A stretch of DNA of 64,000 nucleotides, from assembly GCF_030272615.1 (NCBI RefSeq), contig NC_081408.1:64924546-64988545 (forward strand). The letters are read 5' to 3'. The notes under the pieces are model-generated. The model worked only from the letters and a program-made list of their open reading frames with translations. It searched no databases and was not told the DNA's origin. Shown piece by piece: positions 22,473-34,561 of this stretch; position 1 is the stretch's first letter, and each line of letters opens with the position of its first letter. Origin of the DNA: Cryptomeria japonica (taxonomy: Eukaryota; Streptophyta; Pinopsida; Cupressales; Cupressaceae). A program made the translations under genes and the position numbers.

Positions 22473-23279
22473 TGTATATGGTGAAAATGGATAACAATAA
22501 CAACAAGATTGAAAGGCTAAATGAATTCAACCACAAAACCCTAGCCTAACAACAACAAAGATCCACCATAACATATGAAGATTACCTAAGACAATGCAAA
22601 TCACATGAAATCACAAAGATTATACCATCACATGTCCAATAGGGTTTTGATCTCCATTCTTCCTATCTCCATTGATCTTGCTTGATATATTTGCTCTCAG
22701 ATTTTATATGCACAAGAGCTCAACAAAGAACGGAATGTGGTTGCAAGTAGGACCGTAGTGTAGTCAATTGATCAAGTAGTTAGCTCCTTAGCTCATTAGG
22801 GTGCTTGATTAGAATGCATAGAATGATTAGGGTTTGATAATGAAGGAAGCATCTCCTTATATAGAAGACACTATATGAAATGGAGGGATAAGATTGAGAG
22901 ATGTAAAAGGAGGTCGGCTATTATTAGAGGGTAGGTAGAGGAAATAATAAAATAATGAGAGGGGTAGGTAGTGTATGAAATAAGAGATGAATGGCATGTG
23001 TCATGGGTAGTAAGGGCTAATGAATTAATTAAATAAATAAAGATTTATTTAATTAATAGAAGAAGTGGGATAATTAAATAAATAAATATTTATTTAATTT
23101 AGGAAAAGGATAATTTAAATAAATAAATGTATTTATTTAAATGAGAAATAAGGCTAGAAGAGGATAAATGAATTAATTAAATAAATAAAGATTTATTTAA
23201 TTAATAGAAGAATTGGGCTAAAGTAATTAAATAAATAAAATATTTATTTAATTAGACATGACAATTTTGGGTGTCTACA
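22473..23279 (-). repeat. 5' LTR of the Tat-like element
   Basis: 807 bp, with the same ends as 11949-12755. On the minus strand it starts TGTAGACACC, followed by the five AT-rich palindromes. Confidence 0.95.
22855..22863 (-). promoter_or_regulatory. TATA box of the 5' LTR promoter
   Basis: Minus-strand TATATAAGG, downstream of the U3 palindromes. It is the likely core promoter for the element's genomic RNA and is identical in the other LTR. Confidence 0.6.
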
Positions 23280-23284
23280 GTACC

Positions 23285-24300
23285 ATCTTTACTTCCCACT
23301 AGATCATTCACTCAAGTACACCTAGATTCCATACGATCAACAGTGTTTCTTACATTAATGTAGCTATTTTGTATGTTATATTAAAAAGAAAAGGATCTGC
23401 CACCCCAATTCGCAATTTTATGTAGACATTTTGTTCACGCAAACACTTGCCCAAAAATTTCCACCATAGGTCAGTTTTGCAAGTCTAATCTGAAAATTTG
23501 TAGCCGATATTGTCCAAAAAAAGACAGAGGTAGCCAGCATGACCAACTTTTATTTGAGGTGTTGTGTTTCCCCCTCTTTCCTGTTCTTGATTGGGTGTAT
23601 TTCATTTTGTTTGCTTGTTTGTCTCATTGTATGCAATGAGATCAAGGGCACCATTCATGCATAACTATCTTTCTTTTAAGGGAAACAAAAGTTGGTAAGT
23701 TTTGCTTTGTTTACAAATCTTAGATTTTATAGCATCGCATAATGTAAGGTAATTGTTTTTAGCTATGTATATTGGACTTTATCTTCACAGGTCACTTATT
23801 AATTCCAATGTGAGGCACACTTGCAAACTTTGCAACATTAACTACAAACTAGTGGGTTACGGTTAATTGCAATTAACGCTATAGAAATTTTCCAGTTATA
23901 TGATTTGGGTTATTAAGGGTGTGAATTTGTTTCCCATTGATTGTAGTTGGCTGCTTGTTAGCACATATATAGTCTGGCTTTTTTAAAATAATTTTTGATT
24001 CAATATTTTATTAAATTAAAGAAAAGTAGTATATAATTTATAATAAAATGATGGGTTAAGTGAAGGTGAATTTTGAAATTTTGGGATGAAAATTCAAAGA
24101 ACATTAGATAGGGGAGAGGGTCTTATAGTAGAGCACTCTAATTTCACATCTTTCAAAATCTTTTGTAGATATTTCAAATCGGTCTCAATTTTGTACACCA
24201 GTTTACTTGGCAAGTCCTTTACTTATAATATTTGATTAAGATAGATGGTTGTATACTAAGTCGTGTTTATTGGTGTGCTGATGTGGCATTACATAATTTG
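23285..24300. other. Non-coding spacer
   Basis: Native sequence that was contiguous with 11943 before the Gypsy insertion. I see no coding region, repeat or RNA gene in it. Confidence 0.5.
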
Positions 24301-26140
24301 TTTCTGACTACAATAAAAACAGGTTTTAAAGGGACCCGAAACCTTGTGACAAAGAGACTAAACCATAGAAGAAATAAGCATTACACAACAAGACGAGTAA
24401 GCTGCCCAAAGAATAAACATTGAAACCGGTAGCAAAAAGATAGCAAAAGCCCAACAAAAAGCACTCCAACAACTAGGAAGAGACACGGAAGACAAAACCA
24501 AATTCTTGAGTGTTTGTAGCTTCTGCCTCAACCTGACTCATATTACGTGCTACCTTCTTTAGCTTCTGTAAATACAAAGAGGAATTATCTACCTTTGTCT
24601 TCATATTTTCTCTTGTTCTCCTTCTCGACCCAATCGACTCCTCTTGGTCTTTGTTTTTCTAAGTATCTAGGTCCACCACCAACTTGTCAGGACACACTTT
24701 CTCTAGATTGTCCACCATTGTATGCATACTTTCAGAAGTCATATTAATGACCCCATGACTCAAGTTCATAATATTCTGAAGGGAGTCCTTGATATTGTTT
24801 AATTTTTCCTCAAAACTAGAGACCTGGCCTTAATGGTCTTTCTTTAGCTTCTCCATAGTCTCCACAGTTTTATTAAGGCACTCCACCAGAGATTTTTTTC
24901 TCTTCTTCAGTCCACAACTCCTCATTATTTCCCTTCCTATTATCATTGTTGCTTGCCTCAATCACCTACATTTTGTTATTAGTCACCCTCTGTTTTATTT
25001 TGATTTCTTTGATTTCATGAAAAGCTCATTTGATGTGTCTGGAAAAATCAATTGCCACATTTCTAGCAATAGCTAGGATATCATCTGGGAATTCACAATC
25101 AACCTTTAAATGATGAGAATCAATTTTCACATCACAAGGATAGCTATGTCTATCCTTCCTATCAGTCATAAGGTCCGAGAAGAAAGAGTCTACCGAGGTA
25201 GGGGAATCATCTTGTCCCGACTCATAAGGAGGATCATCCATCTCCAGGACATTCTCAATGATTGCCAGGTGAGTCTAAGCTACTTTTTTCTTTCCTTTAT
25301 CTCTAGTAATGCCCTCTTTAGGGGATGGGGGATTAGCTATAGTCTTCATCTTTCTAGAACCAATTATAGGGGAAGTAGAAAACTCAATTCCCTTGAATTT
25401 AGTTTTGGCCCTTGACAAGGGTTTTGTGTTGTATATCTTGTTCTTGATCCTCTTTTTGGGAGGAACATAATCCTAATCTTTCATCTCTATATTCCACTCT
25501 TCCTCCTCAAAATAGATAGTATTCAATTCATCCTCCATTGAGGTAGAAATGGGTTTGGATGGAGTAGGCTTGGTTCAAAAATGCTCAAAAATCAAAACAA
25601 GAAGACCCTCAAGGAGAACAGGGTTTTTTCCTATGGTCCTTAATGCTAGAATTAAGGGAGGACAACAAGTAAAACAGAAAAGAGACCCTCACCTAGTGCC
25701 TTAAATGGTTGACGAGGACAAAAGGGTAGCTAAAGGCTTTGGTAAACCACATGTCCAAGGTCATCGACTCCATAGTGACCTTTAAAACCTCTACCTACAC
25801 CAACTTCATCTTCGATGCTTCATTGCTACTCTTCAAAACCCTAACAAAGTCCTCTCTTTCCTTTTCAGTTTTGGGGAATTTTAAGATAGCAACATCAGAG
25901 TATTTCCTATCTCTGTAAAACTTGAGGCCCTCCATAGACATGGGCACATTCCTCCCAAAAACAGAAATTTTCCCTTTGTTCCTTCGTTCAGCGTAAATAT
26001 TCATGGCTTTTGGGTCCCATCCATGAAGGTTTTCAATGTAGGGAGAAATCCCACCCCTCACCAATAGACACTAGATAGTAGGGTTATTCCTCATGCCATC
26101 AAAATCAATCGGATCCACATAATTTGTTACCTTTTTAGAT
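24300..26140 (-). pseudogene. Decayed copy 1 of an unidentified retroelement-like protein family
   Basis: The minus strand holds, from right to left, a domain reading GGISPYIENLHGWDPKAMNIY, then KISVFGRNVPMSMEGLKFYRDRKYSDVAILKFPKTEKERE (25795-26064), a central part with many stops, an acidic fragment (25026-25241) and a coiled-coil stretch near 24750-24900. The first domain and the coiled coil match the copy at 31320-32840 in the same order. The 3' end near 24310 resembles the poly(A)-tailed ends seen at 33474. I do not recognise the family. Being multicopy, decayed and tail-bearing suggests a non-LTR retroelement product or a gag-like protein (inference). Confidence 0.55.
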
Positions 26141-28030
26141 TTAATAAAATCTTTTTGGAGATAAGTTTTGTCATGACTCTTTTAATGATTTGCTAAAGTG
26201 TTTGTTTTTCTCAATTACTATCCCCACTATTAAATAGTATTTTACAATGGAGTCATCTCCCCTAGTCATAGATTTTTAAATGGAATAATCATATATTAAT
26301 TTTAGTATTATATTAGTCCATGTCAAAAAATATATTGGTTAAATATAACAATACTCTTACATACATAGCATATTATTTCTGAAAGCTATTTTAATGTTTT
26401 TTATAAAATGTGATTCATATTAGACAATTAAAAATGTAATACAGTGTGGGGTGACTATTTAAGTGTGTTTCATTTTGGAATAAATCTTATGGCTAAGTAT
26501 GTTTGAGTTAGAGTAGTATCAAGATTGGTGACCTCTCAAAAATTCTTGATGCTCTGGTCTATGAGGATGACTAAGATGTAAAGATTATATGTGGAACCAT
26601 TCATACTTATGAATGATAAGTTTGTGTGAGATATATTACCGATGAAATATGGTTTAATGAGCTTGATTCTAAAAATACATAAATAAATCTCTATAAATAT
26701 CATAACTAGTAAAAATATCAAAAAAGGATTTAAAAGAGTCCTTCACACATTGAAGAATCAATCAATTGAAATTCAAGGGTTATTATTATTATTTATAAAT
26801 ATTATTGCAAATAGAATTACAAAAGAATATCATAGTCAAATTCATCATTATGTATGAGGGTCATTCAAGATAATTTTGATGACTTTGAAAATATCATCAA
26901 AAGGAAAATGTGTAGAGCGTAAAAATATTGAATGCATTGAAATAGAATTTTGATTTAAGTATCATAGTTACATAATATTATATGATCATCTCTAATGATT
27001 TATGTAACTCTTTATTTATAATATTATAGTACAAAAGTTTGTATCCCTTTACAATCTGACACTAGGTTTGGACCCACTTTTGTGGTCATGCCTAATTCAT
27101 GTCTAATTTTCCTAAATTTTGGGAACTTTTTTATAATCTTGGTGTATTCCCCTATTCGTTATCATTTCCCCAAATCAAATTGCCAGGACTAGGGGTGTTG
27201 TTGTCCTCCAAATTTGGACCCAAAATTTAAAATTAAATTAGAAAAGGTTTGTGTTACATATAATTACAACTCCCTTTTTCATTTCAAAATTATATTCATT
27301 CATACCAACTCTAAACTATCAACTCTAATTCCAATCAAGCAATTGAGGATATATCTACAATCAAGGAGCAAAGAATTCTAGTATACAATTTATTTTTTAT
27401 TAAGGTATGTTGCCTCGCATTTGAAATACCCAAAATTTGAACTTTGAATTGGTCGTAATGTTGTATGAAGGATCAAATATGTGTCTCTACAAAATGAGTG
27501 AGCATGTGATCCAAGGTTGTCATTTTTAATCTACATTGTGCTCAATCATAAATATGTCAGTCAAAATGTGAAAAGTGGATGATTTTTGAAAATTAAAATT
27601 AATTGAGGGAAATTTATTTGTGAACATGTCCTAAACATCATTTTGTGCCATATGACCATTTTTTGTCTGAACCTAGTTCACAGTTTGCAATAATTTAAAT
27701 TTTCGAATTTTGATGTCCCTCATCTCAAATTAATTAAAATCGCTTGCCCTAGGTTATTTCATGAGGAAAAAATGATGTTATATGCTCATTTTCTCACTTT
27801 CAAAGCATATTTCAAATTTCAAAACCAAACTACTTACCATTTAAAAGTTATGGCCATTTTTCCTAAATTTGGGTATTAAATTTTAATGGGAAATATTTAA
27901 ATTATTTTTCAAAAATAATTTAATATTTAAAATTGGTTTCTATATATTTCCTATTGTGATAATTTTGGGGGAAAATTTATTTAAAAATACCATTATTTTC
28001 ATTTTCCTTTCTCCCACTTTCTGTCAACAG
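26141..28030. other. AT-rich non-coding region
   Basis: No coding frame, LTR pair or RNA gene is apparent. Short homopolymer runs only. Confidence 0.5.
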
Positions 28031-28044
28031 TTCCTAAAAGTCAA

Positions 28045-28255
28045 AATCATAACCTTTGAGAGATTAAGGTTAGGAATGCTCCATTTTCGAGCATTCCAAA
28101 CCTAAATTTATAACCTCAAAAAAGAAGAGGTTATAATTACTCCAAAAAGGAGCATCTCTAACCTTCCTTTCTAACCTTGTGTGGGCCCGCTTTATGAGTT
28201 ACATGAAAAGGTTAGAAATGCTCCGTTTTGGAGCATTCTTAACCTTTTTTATAAG
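28045..28255. repeat. Cluster of short hairpins, possible fold-back element
   Basis: Several perfect or near-perfect inverted repeats lie close together: GGAATGCTC with GAGCATTCC near 28073-28098, ATAACCTC with GAGGTTAT near 28110-28135, and AGAAATGCTCC with GGAGCATTCT near 28212-28240, the last flanked by AGGTT and AACCT. The word GGTTAG followed by AATGCTCC is also directly repeated at each end. No protein is encoded. Confidence 0.65.
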
Positions 28256-28514
28256 ACAATGAAAATTTGATGGAGGTGGCTTGGGTTCGTGCTACACTCG
28301 AGTTTTTTTAATCATGAGGATCGAGGAGAAAAATAGCTTGAGATTGAATTGGATTGAGGAGATACTTCAGATGTGCCTGTTCAAAGTCACTAAAAACTCT
28401 CAAGACTATCAGTCAGTGGATCTAGTTGAATGTGCTATTCGAATCCCTCCTGAATTGATTATTTTCTCCGTAGATTAACCACGCCGACTAAATCATCTCC
28501 TTTAATATATGGTC

Positions 28515-29745
28515 TTAGATGTGGCAGCAATTATATTGGTCGATATTCATGCAGAATGTGGTAGCATAGACAACACACGCGAACTATTTGATAGAATGCT
28601 TCAAAGAGATCTCATCTCATGGAATGTCATGATTGAAAGAGTGACCGAGGAAAGATAAAGAGTCATCCTTGAGTCTCAAGGTGTATTCCAAAGTGCGAAA
28701 AATATATAAGAATTGTGAGCTACTCGGTGGAGTGAATCAAAGAAACAAAGTCGAATAAAATGTTATAATTGCTGGTGATGTTAAATGAAACAATCTGCAA
28801 AATTAATCTTGCACTATAAAAATGTGCATTTGATCACATATCCCATGCTAATGACCTTGATCATCCATCAAAGCATCATGAGAGGGAGAAGTTTATAGAA
28901 TTTTATGGTTGCAAGTGTCCTGGTAGACACGCATGGCAAATGTGGAATCATACATAACACATGGACTATTTAATAGAATGCCTCAAAGAAATGTAGTCTC
29001 ATCGAGCACAATGATTGCAATATTTGAAGGAAATTGATTTGTCAAAAAGGATTCATAAGTTATCAAGCAAAATTCAATTGGTAGGATTAAAGCCAAACTC
29101 TAAACTTTTTACCAACATATGCTTGCAAAATCTGCAAGCTTAAACAAGCCTTATGAGCTATTTGATATAGTGTGCCTCGTAGAAAATACAATATCATAAA
29201 TTGAAATGATTCCAGAATGTGCACAACATAGATTTAGTGAAAGGCTTTAGAAACTTTCAAACAAATGCAACTGGCAAGCATAAAGATGAATCTAGAAATC
29301 TCTGCTAACGTCCTCCCCGCATGCATGAAAAGAAAGCCCCTTGATCAAGTTATGAACATTAATCACAACATAATGAAGTGGGGATTTTTGTCAATATTAC
29401 AGTTGGAAATGATCTATAAACATACATACAAAATGTTGAATCATAAACAAGGCATGAGTATTATTTGATAGCATGCTTCAAACAATGTCATTTATTGTAT
29501 GCGCAAAAAGATTTTCTTGACAAAGCTTTAGAAAATTCAAGCAAATGCAATTGACAGTTGTAAAACCAGATTTCACAATGTTTTTCAACATCCTCTGTGC
29601 CTGTGCTAAAATGGGAGGATTTGGAATGAGTTTTGGACACTTTAATTCTAAGTGTTGTGGTAGGCATGAGTGTAAAATTTGCAAGCAACAATGCATTTGA
29701 GTTGTTTAGAAGGATGCAGGAGCTCGAGGTGTGAATTCATAGACA
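28515..29745 (+). pseudogene. Pentatricopeptide repeat (PPR, PLS-type) protein pseudogene
   Basis: Separate frames along the plus strand spell out consecutive PPR motifs. From 28521: LVDIHAECGSIDNTRELFDRMLQRDLISWNVMI. From 28902: FMVASVLVDTHGKCGIIHNTW, continuing in another frame with RMPQRNVVSSSTMIA. From 29265: MQLASIKMNLEISANVLPACMK and HNIMKWGFL. From 29530: FRKFKQMQLTVVKPDFTMFFNILCACAKMGG. PPR-PLS proteins bind organellar RNA and guide editing or processing in chloroplasts or mitochondria. Multiple frameshifts and stops, and the absence of a start, show this copy is dead. It is probably a remnant of an intronless gene; any C-terminal E or DYW domain is not recognisable. Confidence 0.85.
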
Positions 29746-30062
29746 TTGCACCCCAACTATTTTACACATTACCTCGAGGATATGATATCTCAAGAATGTT
29801 ATGGAATCTTTGAAACAACATATGGATATTCATGGAAGTTTAAAGGAACCGACAATTTTGTTAAATATTGTGCATTCATCATGTTGAACATGTACAAACC
29901 ACCTCTTCAATATAAGGCTAAAGAGAACACTTCATGCTCATGTCAATTGGAGATGATATTTCGCCAATTATGTTCAAGACAAAGGTTTAGAGTTAATTGG
30001 TAAAAAAAATTTAAAGCTTGTTAAAACCTTCAAAGTTCTATTTTTAATTTATGATATGATAA

Positions 30063-31004
30063 TGATGGGTGTCGACATCCCAATTCATATGTTCAAACAT
30101 TTTTTCACCTCATCATTATGCAATGAAGAAGATAAGATAGGAAATATTTAGTGCACGGATCGACTTCAGAAATTATTAGAATGAAGCTGACAAAGATGGA
30201 AAGTTACCTCAGAGAAGTCAATAATTTGATCTTTCTTCAAAGTTATGGGTTACTAGTTACCTTTTTGTAAATGTGACTTATGTTACTTAATGTAACTAGG
30301 ACTTATAAAATAAATCTTATTTTGTGAAAAGATAGCAAAGTCATAACCAAAAGGTTTATTACGTTAAAAACAATTGTATTTTAAAAAAGGTAATGAGAAA
30401 GTAGTTATTTAGTAGTTAGAAGGTGATTATCTAAAGAAGCCTATAAATACAAGGCTATTTGTAATGTATAGGGGGGACTCTTACAGAGGTGAAATTATGG
30501 AGAATTTTGTAGAGAAACTCTTTGAGAACTTTGGTTTTCCCATTTTGTACACAAAGCTTTTGGACTTGTATATTTTCAAAATAATAATGAAGAATGGATT
30601 GAGTTCATATGCATTCAATGTATTCATGATTTATTGTTACTAATTTCTCGTATGTTAAATTAGTAATTCCTTTATGTATCGATAGAATCTATTGGTTTTC
30701 AGTTTAATAATCTATGTAACTAACTTGATGAAACATGCCATTTCTTGGTATCTTGACTTGTCTATGCTAGTATAGCCTATCTCTTCGTATGTTGAGAGTT
30801 GTGCTTCTTTCATCATCATTGCATATTTTAAACCCATATTATGCTTAAACCCCCTTGTAATGGTTATCTATTGTGGAATCTCATTATGTATTCGTGTGTC
30901 TTCCATTGGGGTTTATGTTATCTACTTTCTTTAGTATGGTGTTTTCCTTCCTATTTCTACTTTTAGGTCAAAAGTACACAAAAATCCTAAAAAGCCCCCC
31001 ATCA
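30063..31004 (+). mobile_element. Probable solo LTR
   Basis: Starts TGATGGGTGTCGACATCC and ends CCCCCCATCA, giving complementary ends TGATGG and CCATCA. It holds a TATA-type box (CTATAAATAC, 30441-30450) followed by a G-rich tract and an AT-rich tail, like plant LTR promoters. No partner LTR or internal genes adjoin it. The flanks (GATAA and TACAA) match at only three of five positions, so the target duplication is not convincing and the ends could be off by some bases. Confidence 0.5.
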
Positions 31005-31319
31005 TACAAGGGAGCTACCGCTCTCAAATGCAAAGGAAGATTGTAGTTTGATTGCAATCTCTCCAACTATTAGAACAATTCTCACTACTCTTTGGGCTAA
31101 TAGGGTTAGTTTTGAAGGAGAATTCATACTGACAAATCCGTTTACCAACAAAGTAAATAGTTCTATAGAGACCTGAAACCCAAAGTTTTACAACCAAAAG
31201 ATAGTCACAAAATAGACTAGAACCAATAGCTAAATAGCAAATGAAACAGGGGACAAACTCACAAGTAAAAAAGCTACAAAAATAAAACTAAACGCAAAAC
31301 ACAACAACAACACCCTACT

Positions 31320-32840
31320 TGAAAGAGTGCACCAATTCTGAGTTCTTCTAGATCATCTTCTGATTTATGTCTTCAAGCTCTTCCAAAATGAACCTAGAGG
31401 TACCCTGCTTCTGACTCCCACTTCTGGTTCTACTATACAGGCTAGTCATAGTCTAAGAACATGTTCCTTGCACACTTGAATCCTGTAATTTCTTCTTTTG
31501 TTTAGTATCCAATGGCGGGATGTTGGATAAAGGTCGAGCATTGTGATCATCAATCATCACATTTACCTTCTTGAGACCTTTCACCTTGCTATTCATTGTT
31601 TCCTTACTAATGTCCACTAAATTCCTCAAGCTCCCTTTTATTTCCTCCAAGCTTGACTCTAGATGACCAATTCTGCTCTCCAAGTCAGTCTTCATAGTCT
31701 CCACATCTTCCAATAATTTTTGTGTCATCTGGAGCAGCTTATCAGTTTTACTTGACTTGGGGTTATCAGTAAATGTATAAATCATACCCTTGATACCATC
31801 TTTCAACATGTTAATTTCCTTACCAACCCAAAGGAAACAATTCTCTTGCCCACTAACAGAATTTTTAATTAGCTTCTCTGACACCAAGTCGATATTGGCC
31901 ATCCCATGTTTCCCTTGGTCAACATTAAGATGGATGTCAAGCTTAATTTCCCGTTCCTTTCCCTTGTTGTCACCAAACTTCCCCGACTTAGTATTTTTTG
32001 GTTTTGGAGGGTCTAAATCCTACAGTTTGGCTCCAAGAGCCTTATGCTTACTAGTCGCCAATCTGGGGTGTTTGTTCCTCCTACTAGTGCTAATCCCATG
32101 GGTCATGTGGGCGGGACCCTCCTCTCCTATCCCACTCTCTTGTCCCTGCATTTCTATATCTGACACCACCTGCACCTCAAGATTGATAGATGAAATGGGG
32201 GTATTGTTAATTAGGGAAGGCTTAACCTCATAAGCCTTAGCAAAGTCCTTGATAATAATAATTAATCCTTCATGTAAAACAAGATTAACAAGATTCTTGG
32301 CATGGTTCGCTAGACTTTGTGCAAGGGAAGAAAGCAAATAAAAGGGAATGAAAATCCTTTTACGATGTCTAAAATGGTTAAGAATCATTAAATGATAGGA
32401 AAAGATACTAGCAAAGCGTTCTTCAAGGGTAATGTACCTCATTATCACCTTCGCCATGTCCGCCCATAGGGTTTCCAAATCTTTCATGTTATACCCACCA
32501 TTTGCCATCTTGCAAACCCTGTCTCTTTCACTTTGTTTGTCAAAGAATATGGAGATAGCCTCCTTCATCGACTTCCTCTCATGATAGAATTTATTTCCTT
32601 CCATCTGTATGCTTGTGATATTTGCAATGAAAGCCTCATCAATTCTGAACTTCACCCCAAACACACTGAGATAGCCCTTATACCATCCTTTAACAAAATC
32701 TTCAGTCTTTTGGGATCATTCCCATGGGGTCTCTCAAGATAGGGAACAAGACCCCCATCAAAGATTTCATTCTAGAGGTTCGTATTCTTCTTCCATTTCT
32801 CATAAGATATGAGCTCCATTTTGTGTTTTAGCTACCCATA
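31320..32840 (-). pseudogene. Decayed copy 2 of the unidentified retroelement-like protein family
   Basis: Reading on the minus strand from an ATG near 32822 (MELISYEKWKK), the sequence gives GGLVPYLERPHGNDPKRLKIL, then after a frameshift FGVKFRIDEAFIANITSIQMEGNKFYHERKSMKEAISIFFDKQ, then LWADMAKVIMRYITLEERFASIFSYHLMILNHFRHRKRIFIPFYL (32020-32664). A final coiled coil follows (31453-31902: LEDVETMKTDLESRIGHLESSLEEIKGSLRNLVDISKETM). Copy 1 at 24300-26140 has the same order. At least one stop and two frame breaks are present. The central hydrophobic module is not one I can name. Confidence 0.6.
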
Positions 32841-32963
32841 CAGTCTCCACCTCTACAATTCCAGGTATACACAACAAACTAGACCCACAAAATGCAAAAC
32901 CAGGAGCTAAGGAAGGGTCTAGACACTCTGATATTGGGATCCAAAAACAAATCCCACCAAAAA

Positions 32964-33470
32964 TCACCATTCAAAAGACAACCTGTCCTCATTAATGAGT
33001 AATGAATAGCTGATACAAGCATCGTTTTTTCTCGTTATATCACACAAGTGCTTTACGAAAGTTCCCCTTTTCATCCACCATTGTACCTCCACACAGTCCA
33101 CACCAATATTTGCCATGTGGTCTACCAACATATTGCCTTCCCTATATGCGTGGGAGACCTTGAAATCATCTAGTTTATCAATCATGATTCGACACTCCTC
33201 AATTAAGCATTTGATCATCCAGCTAGGTTCAGATTGCTTAGTAATAAATTTAATGATATTCATGGAGTCACTTTCTAGCAAAAATTTCTTGAACCCTTCC
33301 TTGATTGAAATGTGTAATCCAATGTAAGTGGAATTTTCCTTAGCGAAGTGGTTTGTCTGGGTATCCAAAGGGAGCACCACCACCGAGACAAGCTTACCAT
33401 TGTGGTTTTGAGCAACTCCCCCACAACCATCTGGGCCAAGGTTACCCTTGGTTGCCCCATAAGCATACAA
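32964..33470 (-). pseudogene. RNase H-like domain fragment of a retroelement
   Basis: The minus-strand frame reads YGATKGNLGPDGCGGVAQNHNGKLVSVVVLPLDTQTNHFAKENSTYIGLHISIKEG, then LLESDSMNIIKFI and YREGNMLVDHMANIGVD. This is the RVT_3 plant RNase H fold. The first catalytic Asp (normally DGA) is Tyr, and the Glu region is altered, so it should be inactive. Upstream the frame is fused to the tail of a separate element at 33471, so an N-terminal extension up to 33572 is not part of the domain. It probably came from a LINE ORF2 or a similar pol. Confidence 0.75.
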
Positions 33471-34560
33471 TTTTTTTTTATTAGGATAAAACAAGTTTTG
33501 AAGGGGCAATGAAACCTTTACAACTAGAGAATTGCCATCAAATAATGGACTAGAAAACTTGGCAGTGAACAATAGGTTTAAGAAAGGACTTGAAACCTTC
33601 TAGACTTATGGGAATTTGAAGCCCCAAAACAAAGGCTGCATAAAACATAAACAACAAATCAGAGTAGCCAAAACCAACCAAATACCATCTAGGCATTAAG
33701 AGAATAACATTACAAACAGGTTGGCCCAAACCAAGAGTCTAAGTTAGCAAACAATAGACCACAAAAAACAAAGAACAAGGGTATTTCAGGCACCCTCAGC
33801 CAACATGAAGTGTTTTCCTAGGCTCCCATAACCTATAATAGAATCTCTGGGCCACCAAAATCTACAAAGCCAAATCCTAACCAAAACCAAACACTGACCA
33901 AATAAAGCCCTTCAAAACTGCTAGCATCTAGCTTGTCCCTGAGAGAAACAAGACAAATAGATTTTTCCAAGCTCCCTCAACCATGAGAGTGGGATTTACA
34001 AGGCTCACACAACCTAAAGCAATGGGTTTTTTATAGGCTCCCCTAACCTTGATCTTGAGAATGAACAAAGCTAACCACATTATAGCCTCCAAGATCACCA
34101 CGTCAATAGGTGAAAAAGGAGGGAAACCAACTAAAAGACCATCGGCTATTCCCATAAAGGCAAGAAATAGGTCACCAAAAGCCCCCCACAAGCACCTCCC
34201 AACATAAACCATAGCCCCCAACTCCACCTCAATAGGAGAAAGGTTAATTCCAACACCATCCCCAAACCAAATCTCCACCTCGAAAGGCAAAGCTTCCTCA
34301 ACCATAACTATGGGATTTGTCAAGGCTTCCCTAACCTTATACTTTAAGCTAAACACCACAAAGAACAACTTACCATACAGGATCTCCACCTTAATAGGAG
34401 ATAAAGGGAAGAATCCAACACAACAACCACTTCTGTTGAGAACTAGTCCGCACCACACACACCCAATCTTGCCTACCACTTTGCACGAATCCTGCATCTC
34501 CATGCCACACCCAAACCTTAGCCTCCACATCCTCCATAACGCCTCCATCCTATTATGGTA
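33471..34560 (-). mobile_element. 3' fragment of a poly(A)-tailed non-LTR element
   Basis: On the minus strand the sequence ends CCCTTCAAAACTTGTTTTATCC followed by TAATAAAAAAAA at 33482-33472, a typical retroposon tail, directly against the RNase H fragment. A 206-codon open frame at 33928-34548 lies inside it. That frame is compositionally biased and internally repetitive (FFPLSPIKVEIL, INLSPIEVELG, FPPFSPIDVVIL), reflecting a degenerate DNA duplication, and I do not regard it as a gene. Confidence 0.5.
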
Positions 34561-34561
34561 A

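Larger units (their letters stand above)
11949..23279 (-). mobile_element. Ty3/Gypsy element of Tat-like organisation, young LTRs, integrase core deleted
   Basis: Two 807-bp LTRs (TGTATATGG to TGTCTACA on the plus strand) and a perfect GTACC duplication (11944-11948, 23280-23284) delimit the element. Reading on the minus strand it has a PBS, a long leader, gag, protease with a G-patch, reverse transcriptase, RNase H, a second plant-type RNase H and an integrase zinc finger; the additional RNase H is characteristic of the Tat lineage. The LTRs differ at about 15 positions by eye (about 98% identical), so insertion was fairly recent. Even so, gag-pol has premature stops near 19016, 16133, 15746, 15642 and 14319, and the integrase catalytic core is absent. 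It was probably mobilised by a partner in trans or decayed quickly. Three short-period tandem arrays lie in its non-coding parts. Confidence 0.93.

Noticed and set aside
30063-31004. Calling the solo LTR with certainty
   Set aside because: The flanking bases match at only three of five positions, so it is listed with reduced confidence.
33928-34548. A 206-residue protein gene
   Set aside because: Composition is biased, it repeats internally as a by-product of degenerate DNA repeats, and it shows no motif or start context.
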